A DNA stretch of 64,000 bases from Polynucleobacter sp. MWH-Berg-3C6 (GTDB lineage Bacteria > Pseudomonadota > Gammaproteobacteria > Burkholderiales > Burkholderiaceae), in NCBI RefSeq assembly GCF_018881855.1, contig NZ_JACVPN010000001.1, positions 682,001-746,000 on the forward strand, read 5' to 3'. The first letter of the stretch is position 1; every line of letters begins with the position of its first letter. Made by a program: the position numbers and the translations under genes. The notes under the pieces are model-generated. The model was given only the letters and a program-made list of their open reading frames with translations, was not told the origin of the DNA and made no database searches. Positions 53,946 to 62,659 of the stretch are shown piece by piece.

Positions 53946-54460
53946 CTTACCAGTACCGATTTATTGGTGATTCCATGTTGATCAAGCAGTTGCTTGCCAT
54001 TTAAGAACGAGATTTCCAGCAAGGTAATTGCGCCACACACTTCGAATCCGGCGCTACGTAATAATTTATTGGCAGCAATCAGTGTTCCGCCTGTGGCTAA
54101 TACATCATCAATCAGCAAAATCTTTGCATTATTGGGAATGCTTGACTGTTGAATCTCCAGGGAGTCAGAGCCATATTCCAGGCCGTAGAATTCTTTATGA
54201 GTGGCAAGCGGAAGCTTATTGGGTTTCCTGGCAAGAGCGAGGCCTTTATGAGCATGATGCGCAAGAGCAGAGCCAAAAATAAAGCCCCTGGATTCAATGC
54301 CTAAAATATGGGTATAGTCAAAGGACTGTGCCAGGGCCTCTATTTGAGCAATAGCCTCTTTGAAGGCTGCTGGATTAGCCAATAATGGTGAGATATCCCT
54401 AAAGAGAATTCCAGGTTTCGGAAAATTGGGCACTCCGGGTAGATAATCTAATAAATTCAT
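53942..54460 (-). CDS. apt: Adenine phosphoribosyltransferase
   Basis: 172-residue type I PRTase making AMP from adenine and PRPP. FPKPGILFRDISPLL (about 13-27), GIESRGFIFGSALA (about 55-68), and the PRPP loop ILLIDDVLATGGTLIAANKLL (about 114-134). The N-terminus is a little shorter than usual. Its ATG is only 2 bp from the ATG of the divergent nucleosidase-like gene, so promoter and ribosome site lie in that gene. No clear Shine-Dalgarno precedes the ATG. Confidence 0.94.
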   Translation of the reverse strand: MNLLDYLPGVPNFPKPGILFRDISPLLANPAAFKEAIAQIEALAQSFDYTHILGIESRGFIFGSALAHHAHKGLALARKPNKLPLATHKEFYGLEYGSDSLEIQQSSIPNNAKILLIDDVLATGGTLIAANKLLRSAGFEVCGAITLLEISFLNGKQLLDQHGITNKSVLVS

Positions 54461-54462
54461 TA

Positions 54463-55029
54463 ATGGCAGACATGAAAACAGATCTCCTCATTATCACCGC
54501 ATTGGAATCCGAGCTCAAGCGCAATGTACTCCCAACAGGGGTGGAGATTGTTTACTCGGGCCTTGGAAAAATTAATGCGGCATTAGCGAGCATGAAGGCA
54601 ATTGATCAATTTAACCCCAGTGCGATCATGAACTTTGGTACCGCAGGAAAAATTAATCCTCAATTAGATGGTTTGCTCCACATTGGTAAAGTGATTCAGC
54701 GCGATATGATGGCTGAGCCTCTTGCGCCAAGAGGCAAGACACCATTTTGCGAGAGACCGTTCGAATATCTTTCCTCCGGAAAGTACGTTTGTGGCTCCGG
54801 TGATAGCTCTGTCACTGCTTCCGATCCTTGGTTACTGAGTCAAGGGGTAGATCTGGTAGATATGGAGTTATTTGCTATAGCTTATGTTGCTAATCACCAC
54901 CAAATTCCGTGGCATTCGTATAAGTACATTACGGATGATGCAAATGAGAGCTCAGGTAATGATTGGCAGGAAAAAGTAAACCATGGACAAGATCTATTTA
55001 TCCAGAAGTTAAGACAACTGCTGAGTTAA
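54463..55029 (+). CDS. Nucleoside phosphorylase-like protein (MTA/SAH nucleosidase type)
   Basis: 188 residues, shorter than the ~230 of Pfs. The nucleoside phosphorylase fold is shown by LLIITALESELK (N-terminus), YSGLGKINAALASMKAI, IMNFGTAGKIN (about 65), the VDLVDMELFAIAYVA block (about 128-142, with the ribose-binding ME) and a D in YKYITDDAN that would be the catalytic acid. ATG at 54463 or 54472 (MKTDLL). Next to apt it probably releases adenine from methylthioadenosine or a related nucleoside for salvage; the substrate is inferred. Confidence 0.8.
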   Translation: MADMKTDLLIITALESELKRNVLPTGVEIVYSGLGKINAALASMKAIDQFNPSAIMNFGTAGKINPQLDGLLHIGKVIQRDMMAEPLAPRGKTPFCERPFEYLSSGKYVCGSGDSSVTASDPWLLSQGVDLVDMELFAIAYVANHHQIPWHSYKYITDDANESSGNDWQEKVNHGQDLFIQKLRQLLS

Positions 55030-55037
55030 GTACTGAT

Positions 55038-56714
55038 ATGGCCCTAGATACCTCTAAGCCTTGGCTAAAAAATTATCCACAAGGCGTTCCTCATGAGATT
55101 GGACCTCTAAGTCATACATCGTTGACTGAGTTAATTGATGAGTGCCTTACGCGCTTTGGCAAGCGGAAAGCTGTGGAGGCGATGGGTGGGTTTTTCTCAT
55201 ACAGAGAGCTCGACAAACTCTCCCATGACTTTGCTTCCTATTTACAAACCCTGAACTTAGAGAAGGGTGCACGTGTTGCCTTAATGTATCCTAACGTCAT
55301 AGAGTACCTAGTGGCAATGATTGGCACTCTGAGGGCCGGTTATGTAGTGGTCAATATCAATCCACTCTATACAGCGCGAGAGCTTGAGGCGCAATTACTT
55401 GATAGTGGGGCAGCAGTTCTGGTGGTAATGGAAAACTTTGCTCACATCTATCAAGAAGTAAATCCTATCAAGACTATTGTGCAAGTGATTGTGAGTAGCC
55501 CAGGTGAGTTAATGGGCCTCAAAGGTCGCCTCATTAATTGGGTTGCAAGAGATATTAAAAAGTTAATACCTTCTTGGGAGTTTGCCCACATCACTTTTAA
55601 GGATGCGCTTGATATAGGTAGTCGGCATCATTTTCAAAAGCCCAAAATTAGTCTAGATGACATTGCCTTCTTGCAATATACCGGTGGCACTACTGGAACC
55701 TCTAAAGGGGCCGTGTTGCTTCACCGCAATATTCTGTCTAATGTGGCGCAAATAGAGTATTGGTTAAATCCTGGTTTGAAACAAAAGCCAGAGCAGCAGT
55801 TGGTATTTTTGTGTGCCTTACCTATGACCCATATCTTTGCTTTAACGGCCTGTGCTTTGCTGGGTATTGCTAAAGGAAGTCTCTTAGTCCTCGTGCCTAA
55901 CCCACGCGATATCACCGGCTTTATCAAAATGCTAATCAAGCACCCGAACATCAATATTTTTCCAGGTGTAAATACACTTTTCCATGCACTGATTCACCGA
56001 CCTGAATTTAAGAAGGTAAAACTTCCCAATTTGTTGGTCACGATTGGTGGAGGTATGGCCGTTCATAAGAAAACAGCTGATCATTGGCAAGCGCTGACAG
56101 GTGTGCCAATTGCTCAAGGCTATGGTTTATCGGAGACATCGCCTGTAGTCTGCGTGAACACGCCTCTAGAAAAACATTTCACCGGGCACATTGGCATGCC
56201 TTTACCGAGTACCGATGTTGTCATTCTGGATGATGATGAAGTTGAGCTACCAAATGGAACTCCCGGCGAGATCTGTATTCAGGGGCCACAAGTGATGGCG
56301 GGCTACTGGAATAAACCAGAGGAGACGGCACATTGCATGACTACCGATGGTTTCTTTAAGTCAGGAGATATCGGCTTCATCACGGATGAGGGCTATGTAG
56401 AAATTGTTGACCGTAAGAAAGACATGATTGTGGTAGCAGGCTTTAAAGTTTTTCCTAATGATGTAGAGGATCAATTGGTTCAAATGGATGGCATTAGAGA
56501 ATGTGCTGTGATTGGTGTACCACACCGTAAGCTAGGAGAAATAGTCAAAGCTTATGTCGTCAGAGATAACCATCACTTAACTGAGGCTGATATCTTGCAA
56601 TACTGCAAAGACCATATGACCAGTTACAAACGCCCCCGGAAAGTGGTCTTTATTAACGAACTTCCCAAATCTAATGTCGGTAAGATTTTGCGCCGAGAGC
56701 TCAGAAACTTATAA
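55038..56714 (+). CDS. fadD: Long-chain acyl-CoA synthetase
   Basis: 558 residues from the ATG at 55038 (MALDTSKPWLKNYPQGVP, the usual FadD start); an in-frame start inside the preceding gene would add 25 unrelated residues. ANL motifs: YTGGTTGTSKGAVLLHRN (about 213-230), GYGLSETSPVVC (about 360), SGDIGFITDEG and DRKKDMIVVAGFKVFPNDVE (about 455-475), and catalytic lysine in KSNVGKILRREL at the end. Activates fatty acids for beta-oxidation. Convergent with the dehydratase gene, no clear terminator. Confidence 0.92.
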   Translation: MALDTSKPWLKNYPQGVPHEIGPLSHTSLTELIDECLTRFGKRKAVEAMGGFFSYRELDKLSHDFASYLQTLNLEKGARVALMYPNVIEYLVAMIGTLRAGYVVVNINPLYTARELEAQLLDSGAAVLVVMENFAHIYQEVNPIKTIVQVIVSSPGELMGLKGRLINWVARDIKKLIPSWEFAHITFKDALDIGSRHHFQKPKISLDDIAFLQYTGGTTGTSKGAVLLHRNILSNVAQIEYWLNPGLKQKPEQQLVFLCALPMTHIFALTACALLGIAKGSLLVLVPNPRDITGFIKMLIKHPNINIFPGVNTLFHALIHRPEFKKVKLPNLLVTIGGGMAVHKKTADHWQALTGVPIAQGYGLSETSPVVCVNTPLEKHFTGHIGMPLPSTDVVILDDDEVELPNGTPGEICIQGPQVMAGYWNKPEETAHCMTTDGFFKSGDIGFITDEGYVEIVDRKKDMIVVAGFKVFPNDVEDQLVQMDGIRECAVIGVPHRKLGEIVKAYVVRDNHHLTEADILQYCKDHMTSYKRPRKVVFINELPKSNVGKILRRELRNL

Positions 56715-56730
56715 ATCCACAGCAAGACGA

Positions 56731-58479
56731 TTATTTGCGTGGAGTTTTACCAACCATCTTGGCTGCTCTCAAGAAATCAAAGTCCACACCTTGATCAGCT
56801 TGGGTAACAGTATCTAAGAATAGCTTCTTGTATCCCCGTTCAGCAGTAGGTGATGTAATTGGATTTTCTTTAGCACGCTTAGCCAGCTCTTCATCAGAAA
56901 TTAATAAGCTAATCTCACGATTTTTAACGCTCAAACGAATGCGATCACCATTACGCACATGCGCTAATGGACCACCAATGGCTGACTCAGGGGTAACGTG
57001 CAACACGATTGTTCCAAATGCGGTGCCGCTCATGCGTCCATCAGAAATGCGAACGATGTCTTTCACGCCAGCGCGTGCTAGTTTCATGGGGATAGGGATG
57101 TAGCCCGCTTCAGGCATGCCAGGTGCACCTTTGGGGCCAATGTTCTTTAGAACCAAAATATCATCGGCCGTAACATCCAAATCGGGACTGTCAATGCGAG
57201 TGGCTAAATCTTCAGCATTCTCAAACACCACGGCGCGACCTTCATGCTCCATGAGTTTCTCATTTGCTGCGGATTGTTTAATGATTGCGCCACCAGGTGC
57301 CAGGTTGCCATGCAGAACGGCAATACTGCCGCGAGGATAGATTGGCTTATCAAATGGGCGAACAACATCCTGCTTGAAGCTTGGTGGTGCTGCATTAATT
57401 TCTTCGCCCAGCGTCCTGCCGGTTACGGTCATTGCATTGAGTTTTAACTGCGGCTTGAGTTCGCGCAATAAAGTGGTCATACCGCCAGCATCATGGAAAT
57501 TTTCCATGTAATGATCACCAGAGGGTTTTAGATCCACAAGTACTGGAGTTTCATTACCCATTTTGTCCAGGGCATCTAAATCAATCTCTAGGCCCATACG
57601 ACCAGCAATCGCCGCTAAGTGAACAATGCCATTAGTAGACCCACCAATAGCAAGTAATACACGAATCGCATTCTCAAACGCGTCTGCAGTCAGGATCTTG
57701 TCAATCGTTAAGCCATCTTTAGCCATTTGAACTGCACAAGTACCAGTTTCTTCTGCAACTCGGATACGGTCTGCAGTGACTGCTGGTGGGGTAGCTCCAC
57801 CGGGAACTGTCATACCCAGGGCTTCAGAGATGCAAGCCATGGTGCTGGCAGTACCCATCACCGAGCAAGTACCTACGCTAGCAACCAGTTGATCATTGAC
57901 TTCATCTTTTTCAATTTCATCGATCTCACCAGCGCGGAACTTGCCCCAGTAGCGACGACAGTCAGTACATGCACCAACACGTTCACTGCGATGTGAGCCC
58001 GTTAACATGGAGCCAGTAATGAGCTGAATGGCTGGTAAGCCTGCTGATGCAGCACCCATCATTTGCGCTGGGACAGTTTTATCGCAACCGCCAATCATGA
58101 CGACCGCATCCATTGGCTGAGCACGCAACATCTCTTCGGTATCCATCGACATGAGATTGCGCAAATACATACTAGTAGGCGCAGCAAAACTCTCATGAAT
58201 CGAGATGGTCGGAAATTCCATCGGTAGGCCACCAGCGAGCATGACACCGCGTTTCACCGCCTCAATGAGTTGCGGCATATTGCCGTGACATGGGTTGTAA
58301 GCGCTGCCAGTATTGATGATGCCGATAACAGGGCGATCTAATGCGCTATTGGTATAGCCCGCACCCTTGATAAATGCCTTACGTAAAAATAATGAGAATC
58401 CCTTATCGCCATAACTCGTTAAGCCCTTACGTAAGCCAGTCTCAGGCGCTGTTTTAGGATCTTTTGGCTTGGTGCTCAT
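56731..58479 (-). CDS. IlvD/Edd family dehydratase (sugar-acid dehydratase-like)
   Basis: 582-residue Fe-S dehydratase. Cluster cysteines: NPCHGN (about 63), IGGCDKT (about 131) and ACTDCRR (about 199). Mg/substrate segments LRNLMSMDTEEMLRA, LHGNLAPGGAI and the active-site Ser in RISDGRMSGT (about 485) are also visible. The ACTDCRR pattern and N-terminus resemble the arabinonate/sugar-acid dehydratase branch ([2Fe-2S]) more than dihydroxyacid dehydratase of valine synthesis. No other sugar-acid genes adjoin. Substrate unassigned. Confidence 0.85.
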   Translation of the reverse strand: MSTKPKDPKTAPETGLRKGLTSYGDKGFSLFLRKAFIKGAGYTNSALDRPVIGIINTGSAYNPCHGNMPQLIEAVKRGVMLAGGLPMEFPTISIHESFAAPTSMYLRNLMSMDTEEMLRAQPMDAVVMIGGCDKTVPAQMMGAASAGLPAIQLITGSMLTGSHRSERVGACTDCRRYWGKFRAGEIDEIEKDEVNDQLVASVGTCSVMGTASTMACISEALGMTVPGGATPPAVTADRIRVAEETGTCAVQMAKDGLTIDKILTADAFENAIRVLLAIGGSTNGIVHLAAIAGRMGLEIDLDALDKMGNETPVLVDLKPSGDHYMENFHDAGGMTTLLRELKPQLKLNAMTVTGRTLGEEINAAPPSFKQDVVRPFDKPIYPRGSIAVLHGNLAPGGAIIKQSAANEKLMEHEGRAVVFENAEDLATRIDSPDLDVTADDILVLKNIGPKGAPGMPEAGYIPIPMKLARAGVKDIVRISDGRMSGTAFGTIVLHVTPESAIGGPLAHVRNGDRIRLSVKNREISLLISDEELAKRAKENPITSPTAERGYKKLFLDTVTQADQGVDFDFLRAAKMVGKTPRK

Positions 58480-58551
58480 ATTTGTCTCGGTAATGATTAA
58501 TTATAAAAATACTGTTGATGACTTATTGTAGTCATGCCAGCGTTATAGTTC

Positions 58552-59454
58552 CTACAAACCGCCACCCCAGCGATATTGCCAAGAAATGCCAACGGCGTTA
58601 TAGCTCGTATCGGTGCGGGAATAAACACCCGTGCTTCCGGACAGTCGGATAGAGTTATGTTTATCAATCGGATAGGAGAGCGTGCTACCAAAGCGCCAGT
58701 TTTCTTGCGAGCCGCTTACTGGCATGCTATTGACATAGGTTTGCCCACCAAAGAAGTAGGTTGCATCAGCAGATATCCAAGCTGTATTTGGGAAGTAATA
58801 AATGACATGTGTTTCACTTGAATAGACTGGATTTTGCGACAAGGTATTGCTTCCCAGGTAGCTCGCATTGCTGGTGTAAATCGAGGCCATGCCAGCTAAT
58901 TCCAGGCGCCATGGACCCACTGCTTGCGAAGCGCCGATACCTGGCTGAATGACTGTGCGATTGCCGCCAACATTAATCATCTGATCGCTGTTGTACTTGC
59001 CCCAAGGAATGGAGGCAGCGAGGCTTGCGCCAATAATCAGGTCTTGTTGATAATTTTTGAACTCACTTACGGAGAGTGCAGGTGCGCCATATAAGTTGAC
59101 TGAGGCCTTAATCATTGGATCAGATAGACCTTCAGCGGATGCATTAATCGCTTGACCAGCTAAGGTGCCAGTGCCAGATAATTCAGAATAGGGTAGCACT
59201 AGACTAATTCGTCCCGATTGGCCCGCAACATCGAGGATATGAGTCAGGCTAATGGCTTCAGTAGTTAATTTATATGTACCGCTTTTGACTTGTGCAATAC
59301 CGCCTGTAACAAAGTTAATACCAATAGGGGCATTGGAATAAGCACGGGCTTCAATTTCTTGAGCTTGAACGTTGGCAGATATAAAACCTAAAGCAAAAAT
59401 CCAAAAAAGAGTTCTTGAGTGTAAGGTCAAAGCTTGAGACCTCAAAAAAATCAA
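58552..59454 (-). CDS. Outer-membrane protein of the phenol-degradation MetA family
   Basis: 300 residues, signal peptide about 1-32 (ending VQAQ, cleavage near NVQA), then a beta-barrel-like sequence of alternating short strands ending in W-Q-Y-R-W-G-G-G-L, an aromatic-rich outer-membrane-type C-terminus. Matches the Phenol_MetA_deg family, putative hydrophobic-compound channels seen in many genomes, mostly without proven function. Its start overlaps the preceding membrane gene by 4 bp. The next gene on the minus strand (IlvD/Edd) is further downstream. Confidence 0.75.
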   Translation of the reverse strand: MIFLRSQALTLHSRTLFWIFALGFISANVQAQEIEARAYSNAPIGINFVTGGIAQVKSGTYKLTTEAISLTHILDVAGQSGRISLVLPYSELSGTGTLAGQAINASAEGLSDPMIKASVNLYGAPALSVSEFKNYQQDLIIGASLAASIPWGKYNSDQMINVGGNRTVIQPGIGASQAVGPWRLELAGMASIYTSNASYLGSNTLSQNPVYSSETHVIYYFPNTAWISADATYFFGGQTYVNSMPVSGSQENWRFGSTLSYPIDKHNSIRLSGSTGVYSRTDTSYNAVGISWQYRWGGGL

Positions 59455-59987
59455 GCAGCAGAATCTTTTTTGCCAAAAAGGATATTGAGCGTCGTATCCT
59501 CACCCAGGGCCAATCTGATACCAACCAATACAAGATATGGCCAAACGATTAGCCAATAAACCATAGTCATGGCTAAGACATGCAGAGGATTTTTTTGGCC
59601 AAAACTGGTCATCGCATCAATAAAGTTTTTACCGTGAATCAGCCCCTCAACTCCGGCTTCAATATAGTTCAAACTCAGAACAACAAAAATATAGAAGAGT
59701 GATTCAAGAAAGAGGGATTTAATAATCCCATGGTTTTTACTGATCTTAATTGGAAAGATGGCCTGGGCTATCAACATAAACTTGGCACAAAGGCCCGCTT
59801 TGATGAGGGCAAGCCCAAAAATAGAGAAGGTAATCGGATGACCTTCTGAATTGGTGACGGCTAAAAAAGTCAGGGCACAGAACCAAGTGCCAAAATAAGC
59901 AGTCAGAACTAAAGCCTTCTTAGCTTCCCCTTCAAGCTTTTCCTTGATGCCTTCAGAATGAGTTTCAGTGCTTGAGTTTGTTTTCAT
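59451..59987 (-). CDS. Integral membrane protein, unknown function
   Basis: 178 residues, about four membrane helices (approximately 28-45, 53-75, 88-110 and 135-162). Cytoplasmic N-terminus is acidic/basic mixed (TETHSEGIKEKLEGEAKKA). Sequence otherwise uninformative; no motif recognised. It begins 3 bp after the U32 gene stop and overlaps the MetA-type outer-membrane gene, so the three could be one operon. A role with the outer-membrane protein, for example exporting or importing a small hydrophobic compound, is a guess from context only. Confidence 0.7.
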   Translation of the reverse strand: MKTNSSTETHSEGIKEKLEGEAKKALVLTAYFGTWFCALTFLAVTNSEGHPITFSIFGLALIKAGLCAKFMLIAQAIFPIKISKNHGIIKSLFLESLFYIFVVLSLNYIEAGVEGLIHGKNFIDAMTSFGQKNPLHVLAMTMVYWLIVWPYLVLVGIRLALGEDTTLNILFGKKDSAA

Positions 59988-59990
59988 TAC

Positions 59991-61310
59991 TTAAGCATTA
60001 CAGCAAGACTCGCCGCTAGAGCAGGCTGACGTGGTCTCAACCGGTGCTGGCTCATGCGTGTAGCGTGCGATGAAGGCATGCTGACTGCGTAGTGGTAGCT
60101 TGATCCACACGAAGTGACCAGATCCTGGAGCAACATCAATTGGCTCGCCGGCCATATTCCACATGGCATCTAAGACAATGTCTTGATTACCTTGAGGTTC
60201 GATGATTTCGATTTTGTCGCCAACAGAGAAGCGGTTTTTAACATCGACTTTGACTCTGCCAGAGGCTACATCGATATCCAGTGTTTCGCCAACGTACAAA
60301 CTTCTACCCGAGAGAGAGTGGCCGCGCATATAGAGTTGATATTCTTTATCGTGATGACGTTCATAAAAGCCATCGGTATAGCCACGATTTGCAAGGCCTT
60401 CTAAATTGCCAAGCAGAGTCGTATTAAAGGGCCTGCCTGCTACAGCATCATCAATAGCTGAGCGATAGGCCTGACATGTGCGTGAAACGTAATAGGGCGA
60501 TTTGGTACGGCCTTCAATTTTGAAGGAGTCAACCCCCATCTTTGTTAATCTCTCGATATGCTCAACAGCGCGCAAGTCTTTGGAGTTCATGATGTAGGTG
60601 CCGTGCTCATCTTCTTCCATGGGCATCAATTCATCTGGACGACGGGCTTCTTGGAGCAAAACAACATCACCACTAGAAGTTTGCTGCCCAGGCTTAACCT
60701 TGTAATCCCAACGACAAGCATTAGTGCAGGCACCCTGATTGGGGTCGCGATGGGACATATAACCTGACAAAAGGCAACGGCCAGAGTAGGCAATACATAA
60801 GGCGCCATGCACAAAGACTTCAAGCTCCATTTCGGGACAATCTTGACGCACTTCTTCAATTTCATCAAAAGACAGTTCACGAGATAGAATCACTCGGCTA
60901 ATGCCAACGGAGCGCCAGAATTTGGCAGATGCTCCATTAACAGTATTGGCTTGCACTGATAAATGAATCGGCATATCAGGCCATGCTTCTCTAGCCATCA
61001 TGATCAAACCAGGATCTGACATGATGAGAGCATCAGGCTTCAAATCCACCACTGGTGACATATCTTTAATATAGGTGCGAGTTTTTGCACCGTGAGGCAA
61101 TAGGTTAGAAACCAAGTAAAACTTTTTACCTAGGTTATGTGCGGTATCAATGCCTTGCTTGAGTACCTCGATCTTGCCAAAGTCATTATTGCGAACTCTT
61201 AAAGAATAGCGAGGCTGGCCAGCATAGATCGCATCGGCTCCGAATTCGAAAGCAGTTTGCAACATGGAAAGGCTGCCGGCAGGGGCTAGAAGTTCTGGGG
61301 TCTTGGTCAT
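59991..61310 (-). CDS. trhP: U32 family tRNA hydroxylation protein TrhP (YegQ-like)
   Basis: 439 residues. U32 peptidase-family fold: LLAPAGSLSMLQTAFEFGADAIYAGQ at the N-terminus, then VFVHGALCIAYSGRCLLSGYM and GACTNACRWDY (about 165-205, the conserved Cys set for an Fe-S or metal centre). DSFKIEGRTKSPYYV is also conserved. TrhP makes 5-hydroxyuridine at U34 of tRNA from prephenate-derived oxidation in E. coli. The C-terminus carries an extra Cys-rich tail (CSSGESCC) that I do not associate with the family core. Confidence 0.87.
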   Translation of the reverse strand: MTKTPELLAPAGSLSMLQTAFEFGADAIYAGQPRYSLRVRNNDFGKIEVLKQGIDTAHNLGKKFYLVSNLLPHGAKTRTYIKDMSPVVDLKPDALIMSDPGLIMMAREAWPDMPIHLSVQANTVNGASAKFWRSVGISRVILSRELSFDEIEEVRQDCPEMELEVFVHGALCIAYSGRCLLSGYMSHRDPNQGACTNACRWDYKVKPGQQTSSGDVVLLQEARRPDELMPMEEDEHGTYIMNSKDLRAVEHIERLTKMGVDSFKIEGRTKSPYYVSRTCQAYRSAIDDAVAGRPFNTTLLGNLEGLANRGYTDGFYERHHDKEYQLYMRGHSLSGRSLYVGETLDIDVASGRVKVDVKNRFSVGDKIEIIEPQGNQDIVLDAMWNMAGEPIDVAPGSGHFVWIKLPLRSQHAFIARYTHEPAPVETTSACSSGESCCNA

Positions 61311-61405
61311 GGGGTGTATTTTAAGGCTCTTGGGAGATTTTAGGTTTTGGCCTATTGCTTAAGTAAAAACACCTAAAAAAGCGGTTTTCCCTGCCTGAAG
61401 GATCT

Positions 61406-61433
61406 TTGGCAATGCTATATTGGCCCTTATAAA
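61406..61433 (+). promoter_or_regulatory. Sigma-70-like promoter of the exported hydrolase
   Basis: TTGGCA (61406-61411), 16-base spacer, TATAAA (61428-61433), followed by a GGGC-ATTA-GCCC hairpin and an AAGGAGA ribosome site before the ATG at 61468. The hexamers are decent but not perfect. Confidence 0.45.
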
Positions 61434-61467
61434 TATAAATTAGGGCATTAGCCCAAAAGGAGACGAA

Positions 61468-62511
61468 ATGAAATGGATGGCATCAGCACTAGTGGCGCTA
61501 ATTTCTTGTTTATTCGCTGGTCAAGCATTCGCGGCCGGGAAGATTCAGATGAATGAGTACATGGTGCAAAGCGATACTCCAGGCATTTCTCTCTATGTCC
61601 GCAATAAGCATTTAGCTGGCATGAAGAAATTTACTGCCGAGAAAACATTGCTTTATGTTCATGGCTCTACTTATCCAGCAGAAACTGCCTTTGATTTATC
61701 GCTAGGGGGAACCTCATGGATGGAGTACATGGCTGCAAGAGGCTACGACGTCTGGTTAGTCGATCTTCGTGGTTATGGTAAATCTACTCGCCCACCTGAG
61801 ATGGATCAGCCTGCCGATCAAAACCCCCCGATTGTCAGAACAGATACAGCAGTAAAGGACGTATCCAGTGCTGTTGATTACATCTTAAAGAAGCGCAACA
61901 TTAATAAGATGAATCTGCTTGGTTGGTCTTGGGGTACGACCATTATGGGTAAGTACACTACCGAGAATAACGAGAAGGTTAACAAATTAGTGCTCTATGC
62001 GCCGCAGTGGCTGCGGCAAGGCGGAGCGCCATTAACGGACAAAGGTGGTCAACTGGGTGCCTATAGAGTTGCCTCAATTGCAGATGCCAAAAATCGCTGG
62101 CTTACTGGCGTGCCTGAGAGTGCTAAAGCAACGCTTATTCCAGCAGGTTGGTTTGAGAAGTGGTCAGAAGCTACTTTTGATACAGATCCATGGGGAAGAA
62201 CCCAAACCCCTAAGAAGCTCAGAGCGCCAAACGGTACAGTGCAAGATGCTCGTGAGTTTTGGACTGCCGGCATTCCGGTATATGAGCCTAAAAATATTCG
62301 TGTGCCAGTCATGCTCGTTCATGCAGAGTGGGATGCAGACTTACCAAGCTACATGCTTTATGAATACTTCACAAAGCTAGAAAATGCTCCTTACAAAATC
62401 ATGCTGCAGATCAGTGAAGGCACTCACACCATCATTATGGAAAAGAATCGCATGTTGATGTTTACAGGTGTTCAGGAGTTCTTAGATGGCAATTTCAAGC
62501 CTGAGAAATAA
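61468..62511 (+). CDS. Exported alpha/beta hydrolase
   Basis: 347 residues with a signal peptide (1-23, MKWMASALVALISCLFAGQA then cleavage after AFA), so periplasmic or secreted. Alpha/beta hydrolase: LLYVHGSTYP (oxyanion, about 61-70), nucleophile S154 in LLGWSWGT, acid D in AEWDADLPS (about 288) and His in SEGTHTIIM (about 315). The family resembles extracellular lipase/esterase-type hydrolases. Substrate unknown. It is monocistronic: own promoter and terminator, with tRNA-Asn on the other strand following. Confidence 0.87.
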   Translation: MKWMASALVALISCLFAGQAFAAGKIQMNEYMVQSDTPGISLYVRNKHLAGMKKFTAEKTLLYVHGSTYPAETAFDLSLGGTSWMEYMAARGYDVWLVDLRGYGKSTRPPEMDQPADQNPPIVRTDTAVKDVSSAVDYILKKRNINKMNLLGWSWGTTIMGKYTTENNEKVNKLVLYAPQWLRQGGAPLTDKGGQLGAYRVASIADAKNRWLTGVPESAKATLIPAGWFEKWSEATFDTDPWGRTQTPKKLRAPNGTVQDAREFWTAGIPVYEPKNIRVPVMLVHAEWDADLPSYMLYEYFTKLENAPYKIMLQISEGTHTIIMEKNRMLMFTGVQEFLDGNFKPEK

Positions 62512-62527
62512 GAATTTCCCAAAAGAA

Positions 62528-62555
62528 AAAGCCCCTAGATTGCTCTAGGGGCTTT
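62528..62555. terminator. Intrinsic terminator between hydrolase and tRNA-Asn
   Basis: AAAGCCCCTAGA (62528-62539), loop TTGC, TCTAGGGGCTTT (62544-62555), a perfect 12-bp stem. The plus-strand T-run is short (TTTACTTATTT); the minus-strand side has AAAAGAAAAA before it and would end the tRNA-Asn transcript. Confidence 0.8.
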
Positions 62556-62562
62556 ACTTATT

Positions 62563-62638
62563 TGGCTCCTCGACCTGGGCTCGAACCAGGGACCTACGGA
62601 TTAACAGTCCGGCGCTCTACCGACTGAGCTATCGAGGA
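62563..62638 (-). tRNA. tRNA-Asn (GTT)
   Basis: 76 bases on the minus strand. Acceptor TCCTCGA/TCGAGGA, discriminator G, encoded CCA. Anticodon loop CTGTTAA, anticodon GTT; D arm GCTCAGTCGGTAGAGC; T loop TTCGAGC. It ends 7 bp from the terminator hairpin. Confidence 0.96.
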
Positions 62639-62659
62639 ATAAGCGGATATTATAGCAAG

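Noticed and set aside
62639-62659. TPP riboswitch upstream of thiD
   Set aside because: Only 21 bases lie between tRNA-Asn and thiD, too few for the aptamer.
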